Assembly: GCF_900163645.1 (NCBI RefSeq)
Contig: NZ_FUKM01000057.1
Span: forward strand, 372,001-436,000
Direction of reading: 5' to 3'
Source of the DNA: Halomonas citrativorans
GTDB taxonomy: Bacteria; Pseudomonadota; Gammaproteobacteria; Pseudomonadales; Halomonadaceae
Length of the DNA stretch: 64,000 bases
Shown: positions 8,143 through 15,991 of the stretch, one piece after another
Position numbering within the stretch: the stretch's first letter is position 1
How the letters are laid out: every line of letters starts with the position of its first letter
Translations under genes and position numbers: made by a program
Notes under the pieces: generated by a model
The model's input: the letters and a program-made list of their open reading frames with translations, nothing else
What the model was told of the DNA's origin: nothing
The model's database searches: none

Positions 8143-8889
8143 TTAAGGCGCCAACGCCTGCCAAATCAAATTAATACCTACCAGGAACATGGCCAGTATT
8201 ACCAGGCGATAAAACAACTGCTCATTAACCCGGCTCTGTAGCCAAAGGCCGCTGCGCACGCCTACCCAAGCGACCGGCACCAAGAGTAGCGATGCCCAAG
8301 CACTGGTCATATTGATTTCACCAAGCCACAAGTACGGGCCTAGTTTAATCACGTTAACCGCGGTAAAGGTGACAACGCAGGTGGCGATAAAGGTCTCTTT
8401 AGGCAGTTTTCGTGGCAGTAGGTAAAGATTGAGTGGTGGGGCGCCTGCATGGGCAATAAAGCTTGTGAAGCCACACACGCTGGCGGCAGGCAGCGCCCAA
8501 CGCGTTGAGATAGGCTTGGCGGCCAATGGCTTTAACAGCATATACGCAGCAAACACTACCGAGATACCCCCCAGCACCAGGCGAACGCCCTGTTCGCTCA
8601 GGCTGCCAAAGAGCAGCGTGCCCACCGCAACACCGACGAAGAGCCCTGGCAAAAATCGCCATACTTCGGCCATGTCATGCTTGCCCCACCATGCTTTCAC
8701 TGCCAATACGTCCATTACCAGCAGTAGCGGCAGCAATAGGCCTGCGGCCTGCGTGGGGCTAATCACCAGTGCCATCAGCGGCACCGAAAGCGTGCCAAAA
8801 CCACCAGCAAAGCCGCCTTTTGAGACGCCCGTCAGATACACCGAAAATCCGATCAATAGCCAAGCGATAATGGAGTAGTCCGGCAGCAT
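8143..8889 (-). CDS. TauE/SafE (TSUP) family membrane exporter
   Basis: A 248-residue polytopic inner-membrane protein with about eight hydrophobic segments in two similar halves, as in the TSUP family. Starting segments such as GVSKGGFAGGFGTLSVPLMAL (about residues 22-42) are typical, with the GGFAGG motif. Members move sulfite, sulfoacetate, taurine-derived or other organosulfur anions, but substrates vary and none can be assigned. AAGGGA precedes the ATG. It converges on the HAD gene and sits downstream of the inositol iolB terminator. A second TSUP gene lies at 42183. Confidence 0.85.
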   Translation of the reverse strand: MLPDYSIIAWLLIGFSVYLTGVSKGGFAGGFGTLSVPLMALVISPTQAAGLLLPLLLVMDVLAVKAWWGKHDMAEVWRFLPGLFVGVAVGTLLFGSLSEQGVRLVLGGISVVFAAYMLLKPLAAKPISTRWALPAASVCGFTSFIAHAGAPPLNLYLLPRKLPKETFIATCVVTFTAVNVIKLGPYLWLGEINMTSAWASLLLVPVAWVGVRSGLWLQSRVNEQLFYRLVILAMFLVGINLIWQALAP

Positions 8890-8927
8890 GGCAATCCCTT
8901 AAAAGCCTGAAGTCGAAACGCTTAACG

Positions 8928-8950
8928 CGAAAACCCCGCGCAGGCGGGGC
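8928..8950 (-). terminator. Rho-independent terminator of the iolR-iolG-iolB operon
   Basis: Read on the minus strand, CCCCGC and GCGGGG pair around a 4-base loop and are followed by TTTT. It lies about 50 bp beyond the iolB stop. Confidence 0.7.
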
Positions 8951-8999
8951 ATGGAAGGATAGCATCTGGTGAACGTTGCCAGGCACAGAGCAGGCCGAT

Positions 9000-9803
9000 T
9001 TAGCGGTTAATCAACCACTCATGGTCGGGGTCATTGTGAAATTGCCAGGCGCGTTTAGGCCCTGCCATCACGTTCAAATAGTAGAGCGAGTAGCCATGAG
9101 GCGCGCCCACTGGATGATAGCCTTTGGGTACCAGCACACAGCAGCCGTTTTCCACGGCCATGGTTTCATCAAGCGAGCGGTCGTCGGTATACACACGCTG
9201 AAAGGCAAAGCCCTGGGAGGGATTGATGCGGTGATAGTAAGTCTCTTCCAATAATGACTCGTGAGGCAAGTTATCCACATCGTGTTTGTGTGGCGGATAG
9301 CTCGACCAGTTACCCTCAGGCGTAAACACCTCCACCACCAGTAGGCTATCGGCGGGTTCGTTTTCCGGCAAAATATCGTGCACATGACGAACGTTACTGC
9401 CCTGCCCACGGGTGCTTTTTTTGATGCTATCCGGAGCGATCAAGCGCGGTGCATGGTTGCCCCGCCCGGGCGCTGCACATACCGCAAGTTCCAGGTCGGT
9501 GGTGGCTTCTACCTGATAGCTTGCGCCATTGGGCAAATAAACGGCGTAGGGTGGAATCTGTTCAAAGATATCCATCCGTTCGCCGATATCGTCAAAGCGG
9601 TGCTCGCCGCTGACGACATTGGCACGCCCGGTTAGCAATACCAGGCAGACCTCCTGGTCGCCCGTGCTGGCTTCAATTCGTGCCCCCTTGGCAAGCGTGT
9701 GGACCCGAAAGCCAACGTGTTCCCAGCCCGCTGAGGTGGGAGTCACGTTGATGATAGTGCCCTGTTCATCAGGGGCGGTGGGGCGTACCAGTAGTGAAGC
9801 CAT
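9000..9803 (-). CDS. iolB: 5-deoxy-glucuronate isomerase (IolB)
   Basis: A 267-residue cupin-type isomerase that converts 5-deoxy-D-glucuronate to 2-deoxy-5-keto-D-gluconate in myo-inositol breakdown. Sequence support includes SSYPPHKHD near residue 173 (metal-binding His residues of the cupin), LLEETYYHRINP, and VPKGYHPVGAPHGYSLYYLNVMAGP toward the C-terminus. AAGGAG lies before the ATG. It is the last gene of a leftward operon with the RpiR regulator and iolG. The other pathway enzymes are encoded rightward beyond the transporter. Confidence 0.95.
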   Translation of the reverse strand: MASLLVRPTAPDEQGTIINVTPTSAGWEHVGFRVHTLAKGARIEASTGDQEVCLVLLTGRANVVSGEHRFDDIGERMDIFEQIPPYAVYLPNGASYQVEATTDLELAVCAAPGRGNHAPRLIAPDSIKKSTRGQGSNVRHVHDILPENEPADSLLVVEVFTPEGNWSSYPPHKHDVDNLPHESLLEETYYHRINPSQGFAFQRVYTDDRSLDETMAVENGCCVLVPKGYHPVGAPHGYSLYYLNVMAGPKRAWQFHNDPDHEWLINR

Positions 9804-9891
9804 ATATCGCTCCTTCTAAAAGCTAGCGCTTTGAGCGCTGCTAGACGTTTTGAGTAGGTAAGAGGTGAGCAAGAAAAAATTGAGCGGATGT

Positions 9892-10887
9892 TTAAACTGC
9901 TGCCTCCAGCAGTATTTTGCGCCCCTCTCGCAGTGAACGCTCCGCCGCATCAGCTAAACGCAGGGCTTCCAAGCCGTCCTGAGCACCTGCTAGCGGTGCG
10001 CGCTGCTCTTTCCAAGCATCCACAAAATCACCGATCTCTAACCGGTAGGCTAGCGCATAGCGCTCCAGGAAAAACCACTTAGGCTTTTCTTCCACTTGGC
10101 CAGAAGCGCCTGTAAAGCGCAGCCGTGTGTCGCTCTCGTTTTGCGCCTGCAGCATGCCTTCGCTTCCAAAGGCCTCAATACGCTGATCATAACCATAGCA
10201 GGCGCGTCGGGAGTTGCTGATTTGGCAGAGCTTTCCGCTCGCAGTGGTGAGCGTGACCATGGCAGTGTCGATATCGCCTGCTTCGCCAATGGCGGGGTCG
10301 ATCAAGCAGCTGCCTACAGCAAAGATGCTTTCGATCGGCTCATCAAGGAGCCAGCGCGCCATATCCAGATCATGAATCATCATGTCGCGAAATAGCCCGC
10401 CCGAGTCACCCACGTACTCAGCAGGTGGCGGTGAAGGGTCACGGCTGATGATCGTCAAGGTTTCCAACGCGCCAATACGCCCCTGAGCAATCGCTTCTTT
10501 AAGCGCTGCAAATTGAGGGTCGTGACGGCGGTTAAAGCCGAGCGCGCAGGTAACCGGATGTTCACTAAGCACTTGTAGCGCGTCCCGAGTGCGCGCCAGG
10601 TCAAGCGCGATGGGCTTCTCGCAGAGAATCGCTTTACCTGAGCGTGCCGCCCGCTCCAGGTACTCCGCGTGCGTTGGGGTGCTTGAGGCGATCAAAACGG
10701 CATCAATGGTAGCGTCTGCAAAAATTGCATCGACATCAACGGCGAGGCTACCGTACTGCGTGGCCAGCGCTTCGGCAGCGGGCGGATGGAAATCGGCCAC
10801 TGCGGCGAGGGTAATGTCGGGGTGTAAGTCGATAGCTTGGGCATGCACCTTACCGATGCGCCCAGCGCCGATGAGTGCGAGTTTCAT
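9892..10887 (-). CDS. iolG: myo-inositol 2-dehydrogenase (IolG)
   Basis: A 331-residue Gfo/Idh/MocA oxidoreductase that oxidises myo-inositol to scyllo-inosose with NAD. The Rossmann motif LIGAGRIGKVHA is at residues 4-15, the catalytic EKPIALD lysine lies near residue 95, and GGLFRDMMIHDLDMARWL near 165 has the Asp and His typical of inositol dehydrogenases. I use the ATG at 10887, preceded by AGGAGG; the open frame extends 46 codons further upstream in low-complexity Arg/His-rich sequence that is unlikely to be translated. It lies between the regulator and iolB. Confidence 0.93.
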   Translation of the reverse strand: MKLALIGAGRIGKVHAQAIDLHPDITLAAVADFHPPAAEALATQYGSLAVDVDAIFADATIDAVLIASSTPTHAEYLERAARSGKAILCEKPIALDLARTRDALQVLSEHPVTCALGFNRRHDPQFAALKEAIAQGRIGALETLTIISRDPSPPPAEYVGDSGGLFRDMMIHDLDMARWLLDEPIESIFAVGSCLIDPAIGEAGDIDTAMVTLTTASGKLCQISNSRRACYGYDQRIEAFGSEGMLQAQNESDTRLRFTGASGQVEEKPKWFFLERYALAYRLEIGDFVDAWKEQRAPLAGAQDGLEALRLADAAERSLREGRKILLEAAV

Positions 10888-10972
10888 AATCCCTCCTGTT
10901 TTATTCTTGGCATTCAGGTGTGTTGGATTGCTGGGTATGACGTGTCTTTTTCTATGTCTATGTCTTTTATAT

Positions 10973-11827
10973 CTATATCGGTGCTGCTGTAGCGCTCTTT
11001 TCGCGTGCCTTGTCCTGGCGTACACCCAAAGAAATCGCCAAGGCTTGGGTCAAACATAGTGAGGCGGTCAAACCGCGAAAACTCTTCACTTCTGCCTCCT
11101 GCACCACAAAGACAACGTCCGCCAAACGGGCGAGTGGGCTTAAGCTTGAGTCGGTAATCACGATAATGGGCAGGTTACGCTGCTTAGCGTATTCGCACGC
11201 TTGCTGGGCCTCCTCAGCATAGGGCGCAAAGCTAATCGTTAGCAGGGCGTCGTGCTGGCTCATGGCACGCAGCTGCTCCCGGTACATGCCTCCCAAGCCA
11301 CCCACCAGTAAGGCGGGTTTATCCACATGGGCCAAGGCATAGGTCATATAGCTTGCAACCACAAAGCTACGCCTGGCACCCATAACGTGAATCGCATGTG
11401 CTTTTTCAAAGATATCCAGTGCTTCTTCGAGGCTTGCAGGGTCAATACGGCTCGGTAGCTGCTCTAGGACGTCGCGATTGGCATCCGAAAATTCCCATAG
11501 CAACTGTGTGCTATTCGGCGTTTCTCCCGTCGCGCTACGCACTGCACGAATACGTTCAGTGTAATTGGGTAGCTCATTCACTAAGCGGCTACGAAACAGC
11601 TGCTGCATTTCGGAAAAGCCCTTAAAACCTAAACTGTTGGCCAGGCGAATCAGCGTAGAGGGCGTGACGTCCGCCTGTTCGGCAATTTTAGCCACAGTGG
11701 CTAGCGCCACCTCTTGAGGATGATCAAGCATGAAGCGTGCAGTTTGCTGGAGTCGTTTGCTTAGCGATCCATACTCGGCAGTGAGTAGCACTTCCAGCTC
11801 ACGATAACTTTGTGGTGGCTGCTGCAT
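10973..11827 (-). CDS. RpiR/MurR-family regulator of inositol catabolism
   Basis: A 284-residue regulator with an N-terminal RpiR helix-turn-helix (about residues 5-80, with VAKIAEQADVTPSTLIRLANSLGF) and a C-terminal SIS sugar-phosphate-binding domain (about 125-265). RpiR-type regulators control inositol genes in several proteobacteria, and this one heads the leftward iolG-iolB operon and faces the inositol ABC transporter. Repression relieved by a pathway intermediate is inferred. GAGGAA precedes the ATG. The C-terminal end is Lys/Ala-rich. No change in composition relative to neighbours was noted. Confidence 0.88.
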   Translation of the reverse strand: MQQPPQSYRELEVLLTAEYGSLSKRLQQTARFMLDHPQEVALATVAKIAEQADVTPSTLIRLANSLGFKGFSEMQQLFRSRLVNELPNYTERIRAVRSATGETPNSTQLLWEFSDANRDVLEQLPSRIDPASLEEALDIFEKAHAIHVMGARRSFVVASYMTYALAHVDKPALLVGGLGGMYREQLRAMSQHDALLTISFAPYAEEAQQACEYAKQRNLPIIVITDSSLSPLARLADVVFVVQEAEVKSFRGLTASLCLTQALAISLGVRQDKAREKSATAAPI

Positions 11828-12041
11828 GAACGTTCCTCAGCGTTTAATCGTAGGCCACCGGTCAACCATGCCCAGTGGCGAGCTAAAATGCAGTCTAGTT
11901 GATTGAAATAAATATTCCATTACTACCAAAGTTTAGAATAAATAATTTGCTACTTTTTGTTTTCAGAATCTATATTTCATAGCGCCAAGGCATTTAATGC
12001 CACTTCCCAACCAACAATGATAATGCTAAGAGGAATTAATT
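11828..12041. promoter_or_regulatory. Divergent inositol control region with promoter and candidate RpiR operator
   Basis: The region separates the regulator operon from the transporter operon. A rightward promoter is plausible: TTGCTA at 11947-11952, an 18-base spacer, and TATATT at 11971-11976. At 11905-11918 GAAA-TAAATA-TTCC is one base from the GGAA-N6-TTCC pattern described for a rhizobial RpiR-type inositol regulator. AAGAGG lies before the transporter ATG. The sites are seen by pattern only. Confidence 0.4.
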
Positions 12042-12986
12042 ATGGCACGTCTATCTTGTGGTGTAGCGCGATGGCTATCGGCTGCCGCCGCTGCTGGTTT
12101 GATGAGTTCTGCCGCGTATGCAGAAAGCAGTCGCTTTGTCATGGTAACGCACGGTGTCCCGTCTGATCCCTTCTGGTCCATTGTAAAAAATGGCGCGGAA
12201 GCGGCGGCTGAAACGGTGGGTGCAACGCTTGAATACCGAGCACCTTCTACGTTTGATATGGCCCAGATGCAGCAACTCGTGCAAGCGGCGATAGCCTCTG
12301 ACCCAGATGGCTTGATTCTGTCTTTCACCGACGAAAATGCCTTGGGCGGCGTTGTCCAAAGCGCGGTTGATAACGGCATCCCTGTGATTACGATCAACTC
12401 GGGTGGCGACGTGGCGCGCAATTATGGCGCCCGGCTTCATGTAGGACAAAGTGAATACGAGGCGGGTAAGCAAGCGGCTGAGCGCATGCAGGAAATGGGT
12501 GTTGAAAAAGGCGTCTGCATCAACCATGAGCAGGGCAACCAGGGACTTGATCAGCGCTGTGATGGTTTTGTTGACGGTTTTAACGGTAATGCCGAGCAGC
12601 TCGCGACAACGTATGACCCTACCAGTATTCGCAATGCCATCATCGCTTACCTGAATCAGAACGAAGATGTTCGCGGTGTACTAACGCTTGGACCGCTTTC
12701 CGCCGAACCGATGATCCGCGCCATGCGTGATCAAGAGGCAACCGATATGTTCACGCTTGGCACCTTTGACCTTTCTCCCGGCATCCTGGAAGCCCTTGAA
12801 GCGGGCGAGCTGGATTTTGCGATCGACCAACAGCAATACATGCAGGGTTACTTGCCCGTCATGTTCCTGGATCAGTTCGTTAAGAACGGCCTGCTACCGG
12901 CAGGTGACGTAGCTACCGGCCCCGGTTTTGTAACCCAGGAAAACGCCGCACAGGTCGTTGAGCTGAGCAGTCAGGGTATTCGCTGA
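12042..12986 (+). CDS. Inositol-type ABC transporter periplasmic binding protein
   Basis: A 314-residue periplasmic binding protein of the ribose/inositol (type I) class. A signal peptide runs to about residue 27 (SSAAYA, cleaved before ESS). The mature protein opens with the typical FVMVTHGVPSDPFWSIVKNG and has two lobes with DNGIPVITINSGG near the hinge. It is the first gene of a binding protein, permease, ATPase operon embedded among inositol genes, so myo-inositol or an isomer is the likely ligand. AAGAGG precedes the ATG. Ligand is inferred from context. Confidence 0.9.
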   Translation: MARLSCGVARWLSAAAAAGLMSSAAYAESSRFVMVTHGVPSDPFWSIVKNGAEAAAETVGATLEYRAPSTFDMAQMQQLVQAAIASDPDGLILSFTDENALGGVVQSAVDNGIPVITINSGGDVARNYGARLHVGQSEYEAGKQAAERMQEMGVEKGVCINHEQGNQGLDQRCDGFVDGFNGNAEQLATTYDPTSIRNAIIAYLNQNEDVRGVLTLGPLSAEPMIRAMRDQEATDMFTLGTFDLSPGILEALEAGELDFAIDQQQYMQGYLPVMFLDQFVKNGLLPAGDVATGPGFVTQENAAQVVELSSQGIR

Positions 12987-13001
12987 ATATTACCTATTCA
13001 A

Positions 13002-13024
13002 AAGGCTCGACGGTGTCGAGCCTT
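13002..13024 (+). promoter_or_regulatory. Perfect hairpin between the binding-protein and permease genes
   Basis: AAGGCTCGAC and GTCGAGCCTT form a 10-bp stem with a 3-base loop and no T-tract. It sits 16 bases after the binding-protein stop. It probably blocks 3' exonucleases or attenuates, giving more receptor than permease. Confidence 0.5.
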
Positions 13025-13038
13025 GGGAGTCGATCGCC

Positions 13039-14169
13039 ATGAATTCCAATGAAGTCAAACAGCCTGCTACGCCAGCGGATGTTCCCCAGGACGAACGTAT
13101 CCAGAGAGTCTCGTTTTGGAAGAAAGCGCTAAACCGGCCGGAACTGGGAGCCTTGGCGGGTGCTGTTTTGGTTCTCTCTTTCTTTATCGTTGTCTCAAGT
13201 GGCACCGGCATGTTTACGCCTGCGGGGATCATTAATTTTCTTGAAGTAGCCGCTCAGCTCGGCATTATCGCCACCGCTGCGGCGCTACTAATGATTGGCG
13301 GCGAATTTGACTTGTCGATTGGCTCAATGATTGGGTTGGCGGGCATTCTGATCGCTATCCCCGCAGTGGAGTATGGCTGGCCGCTGTGGGCCGCTATCTT
13401 GTTGGCGTTTAGCTGTGCGGGCCTGGTCGGTTGGATTAACGGCAACCTGGTTAATCGCACTGGGCTGCCTTCCTTCATTGTAACGCTGGGGTTCCTGTTT
13501 ATTTTGCGTGGCCTGGCGATCGGTGTCAGCCGTTTACTCACCGGGCGGACCCAAGTGGGCGGGGTGCACGAACATATCCCCGGCGACTGGTTTGCAGCGC
13601 TCTTTTCGGGTGAAGTCGCGACCGGACTCTTCAGTTGGATGGCCACTAATGGTTGGATAGCGACCAACTTTGCGGGCAACCCCGTGGTCTCGGGAATTCC
13701 CGTCTCAATCGTCTGGTGGCTGGGCTTAACTGCCTTGGCAACCTGGGTGCTGTTGTGTACTCCTTACGGTAACTGGATCTTCGCCAGCGGCGGTGACGCT
13801 AACGCGGCACGTAACTCGGGCGTGCCGGTGCACCGGGTTAAAATCTCGCTGTTCATGTTTACCGCCTTCTCCGCCACTATTTTTGCCTGCATCCAGGTGA
13901 TGGATACCGGCTCAGCGGACACTATTCGCGGCATGTTGAAGGAGCTTGAGGCCATTATTGCCGTGGTGATTGGTGGGGCTTTGCTGACCGGTGGCTACGG
14001 CTCTGCCATTGGAGCGGCGCTGGGTGCACTGATCTTCGGCATGGTGCAGATGGGCATCTTTTACACCGGTGTTAACACCGACTGGTTCCAGGTTTTCCTT
14101 GGCGTCATGCTGCTAGTGGCTGTGCTGTTCAACAATTACATGCGCAAGAAAGCAATGGAGGCCAAGTAA
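13039..14169 (+). CDS. Inositol-type ABC transporter permease
   Basis: A 376-residue inner-membrane permease of the RbsC/FrcC class with about ten hydrophobic segments after a charged 35-residue cytoplasmic N-terminus. Landmarks are [13 protein letters not shown] near residue 85, [13 protein letters not shown] near 140, and the C-terminal [24 protein letters not shown] long loop near residues 170-235 resembles fructose-type permeases. It is spaced 52 bp from the receptor gene and 1 bp from the ATPase gene, so all three are co-translated. Substrate is inferred as inositol. Confidence 0.9.
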   Translation: MNSNEVKQPATPADVPQDERIQRVSFWKKALNRPELGALAGAVLVLSFFIVVSSGTGMFTPAGIINFLEVAAQLGIIATAAALLMIGGEFDLSIGSMIGLAGILIAIPAVEYGWPLWAAILLAFSCAGLVGWINGNLVNRTGLPSFIVTLGFLFILRGLAIGVSRLLTGRTQVGGVHEHIPGDWFAALFSGEVATGLFSWMATNGWIATNFAGNPVVSGIPVSIVWWLGLTALATWVLLCTPYGNWIFASGGDANAARNSGVPVHRVKISLFMFTAFSATIFACIQVMDTGSADTIRGMLKELEAIIAVVIGGALLTGGYGSAIGAALGALIFGMVQMGIFYTGVNTDWFQVFLGVMLLVAVLFNNYMRKKAMEAK

Positions 14170-14170
14170 T

Positions 14171-15067
14171 ATGACAACACGTACTCCAATGATCGAAATG
14201 CGCAGTGTCAGTAAGCACTTTGGCAGTGTCATCGCCTTAAGTGACATTTCCATGCAGGTGTATTCCGGTGAGGTAATGTGCCTGCTCGGAGACAACGGTG
14301 CCGGAAAATCCACGCTGATCAAAACGCTTTCCGGTGTTCATCAACCTACCCAGGGTGAAATGCTGCTGGGGGGCGAGCCGGTGCATTTTAAATCACCTGC
14401 TTATGCGCTGGATGCCGGTATTGCGACGGTTTTCCAGGATCTGGCGATGGTGCCACTGATGTCGATTACCCGTAACTTTTTTATGGGGCGTGAACCCACC
14501 GTAGGCTGGGGACCGTTAAAGCGCATTAACTGGAAATACGCCGACCGGATCGCCAAAGAGGAGATGTCAAAGATCGGTATTGATGTACGTGACCCCAGCC
14601 AGCCCGTCGGTACCCTTTCCGGTGGCGAGCGCCAATGTGTCGCCATTGCTCGAGCGGTTTATTTTGGGGCCAAAGTGCTGATTCTGGATGAGCCCACATC
14701 AGCGCTTGGTGTCAAACAGGCCTCGGTGGTCTTGCGTTATATCGCTAAGGCACGTGCGGATGGGCTGGCGGTTATCTTTATCACTCATAACGTCCATCAC
14801 GCTTACCCCGTAGCCGATGCGTTTACCTTGTTATCACGTGGCGGCAGCCTGGGATCCTATCGTAAAGAAGACGTTACCCGCGAAGAAGTGCTCAATATGA
14901 TGGCCGGTGGGGCTGAACTTGAGAGCCTGGATGCTGAGCTCGCTGAGTTTCAACGCTGTGACCGCGAAAAGAAAGCTAGTAGTGATGCCCAAAGCCAGCC
15001 CGGCTCTACAGCCGGTGGAAGAAGTGCTGATGACCCCGTCAAGGAACATCTGGCAGGCGGCTACTAA
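14171..15067 (+). CDS. Inositol-type ABC transporter ATPase, single nucleotide-binding domain
   Basis: A 298-residue ATPase with Walker [10 protein letters not shown] near residue 40, signature [14 protein letters not shown] near 150, and Walker [13 protein letters not shown] near 171. Many monosaccharide importers use a duplicated ATPase of about 500 residues; this one has a single domain, as in FrcA-type fructose systems, and would work as a homodimer. The last 45 residues are Ser/Asp-rich and probably disordered. It follows the permease at once and precedes the isomerase gene. Function is clear; substrate is by context. Confidence 0.9.
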   Translation: MTTRTPMIEMRSVSKHFGSVIALSDISMQVYSGEVMCLLGDNGAGKSTLIKTLSGVHQPTQGEMLLGGEPVHFKSPAYALDAGIATVFQDLAMVPLMSITRNFFMGREPTVGWGPLKRINWKYADRIAKEEMSKIGIDVRDPSQPVGTLSGGERQCVAIARAVYFGAKVLILDEPTSALGVKQASVVLRYIAKARADGLAVIFITHNVHHAYPVADAFTLLSRGGSLGSYRKEDVTREEVLNMMAGGAELESLDAELAEFQRCDREKKASSDAQSQPGSTAGGRSADDPVKEHLAGGY

Positions 15068-15073
15068 GGAGCC

Positions 15074-15874
15074 ATGATGAGCATATCCACTTCATCGTCG
15101 CCATTTACGCTGGCCGTTTGCGCTGAAATGGTCTTCTGCGATCAGCCAATGATTGAGCGCGTTAAGCGCATCGACGAGCTAGGTTTCAACGTAGAAATTT
15201 GGGACTGGACTCGGCGTGACATTGAAGCGCTGGCCAATAGTGGCGCAGTGTTCTCATCCATGACCGGTTACGTCTCTGGCACTCTGGCAGATGATGCTGG
15301 CGCGGATGAGCTACTGCACACGGCGGCTGCGTCGGTCGAGGTAGCCAAGCGACTTGGTATTCCACGCCTTAACCTGCACGGCACTGGATTGAATGCTGAA
15401 GGCCTTCCCGTAACACCTTGCTACCAGTTGACCGGAGCCATGTGGCTCAAAGCGCGGGAAACCTTGAGCCGACTGGCGGATTTAGGTGAACAGCACGGTG
15501 TCACTTTTGTGCTGGAAAATCTCAATACCGACATTGACCACCCCGGCGTGCCGTTTGCCCGTTTGGCGGATGTGCTGGCGCTTGTAGAAAGTGTTGATCG
15601 CCCCAGCCTGCGCATCATGTTGGACGTTTATCACGCCCAAATTGGCGAAGGTAACCTTATTGAGCTGATTCATCGCTGTGCTCCCTACATTGGAGAAGTG
15701 CAGGTAGCCGATGTGCCGGGGCGCTGTGAACCGGGAACTGGCGAGATTAACTACGCAGCCATAGCCAGCGCGCTGAACGACATAGGCTACCGCGGCACGG
15801 TGGGGCTAGAGGGCTGGGCATCGGGTGATGATGAGCTTGCGCTTGAAAGATTCCGAACGGTCTTTTCACTTTAA
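15074..15874 (+). CDS. Hydroxypyruvate isomerase-family TIM-barrel protein (possible IolI-type isomerase)
   Basis: A 266-residue sugar-phosphate isomerase/epimerase TIM barrel. Residues typical of the hydroxypyruvate isomerase branch are visible: the VLENLNTD Glu near residue 150, IMLDVYHAQ near 183, GEVQVADVPGR near 208, and GLEGWA near 250. In an inositol locus the family may isomerise 2-keto-myo-inositol or handle a tautomer, but the sequence fits Hyi better than the classic Bacillus IolI. The ATG at 15074 is very close to AAGGAG; the ATG at 15077 is better spaced. It is co-transcribed with the transporter. Confidence 0.75.
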   Translation: MMSISTSSSPFTLAVCAEMVFCDQPMIERVKRIDELGFNVEIWDWTRRDIEALANSGAVFSSMTGYVSGTLADDAGADELLHTAAASVEVAKRLGIPRLNLHGTGLNAEGLPVTPCYQLTGAMWLKARETLSRLADLGEQHGVTFVLENLNTDIDHPGVPFARLADVLALVESVDRPSLRIMLDVYHAQIGEGNLIELIHRCAPYIGEVQVADVPGRCEPGTGEINYAAIASALNDIGYRGTVGLEGWASGDDELALERFRTVFSL

Positions 15875-15991
15875 ACGCCACTGTATGCCTTCTGGATAAG
15901 TATCTATCGGCAACTGCCCAAAGCACTTCTATAAACCCGGGACCTAGTACTTGATACTCAGTACCACCACGAGTGACGTGGGGAGACGTTT
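15875..15991 (+). promoter_or_regulatory. iolC leader with a small hairpin at the ribosome-binding site
   Basis: CCACG-AGTGA-CGTGG (15967-15981) can fold into a 5-bp hairpin whose 3' arm overlaps the first G bases of the Shine-Dalgarno GGGGAG (15980-15985). GTACT and AGTAC flank an 8-base spacer just upstream. This may tune iolC translation, or hold an internal promoter. No clear terminator is seen, so read-through from the transporter operon is possible. Confidence 0.3.

Noticed and set aside
10888..11025. Upstream extension of iolG by 46 codons
   Set aside because: The sequence is Arg/His-rich low complexity, overlaps the regulator gene, and an AGGAGG site marks the ATG at 10887.
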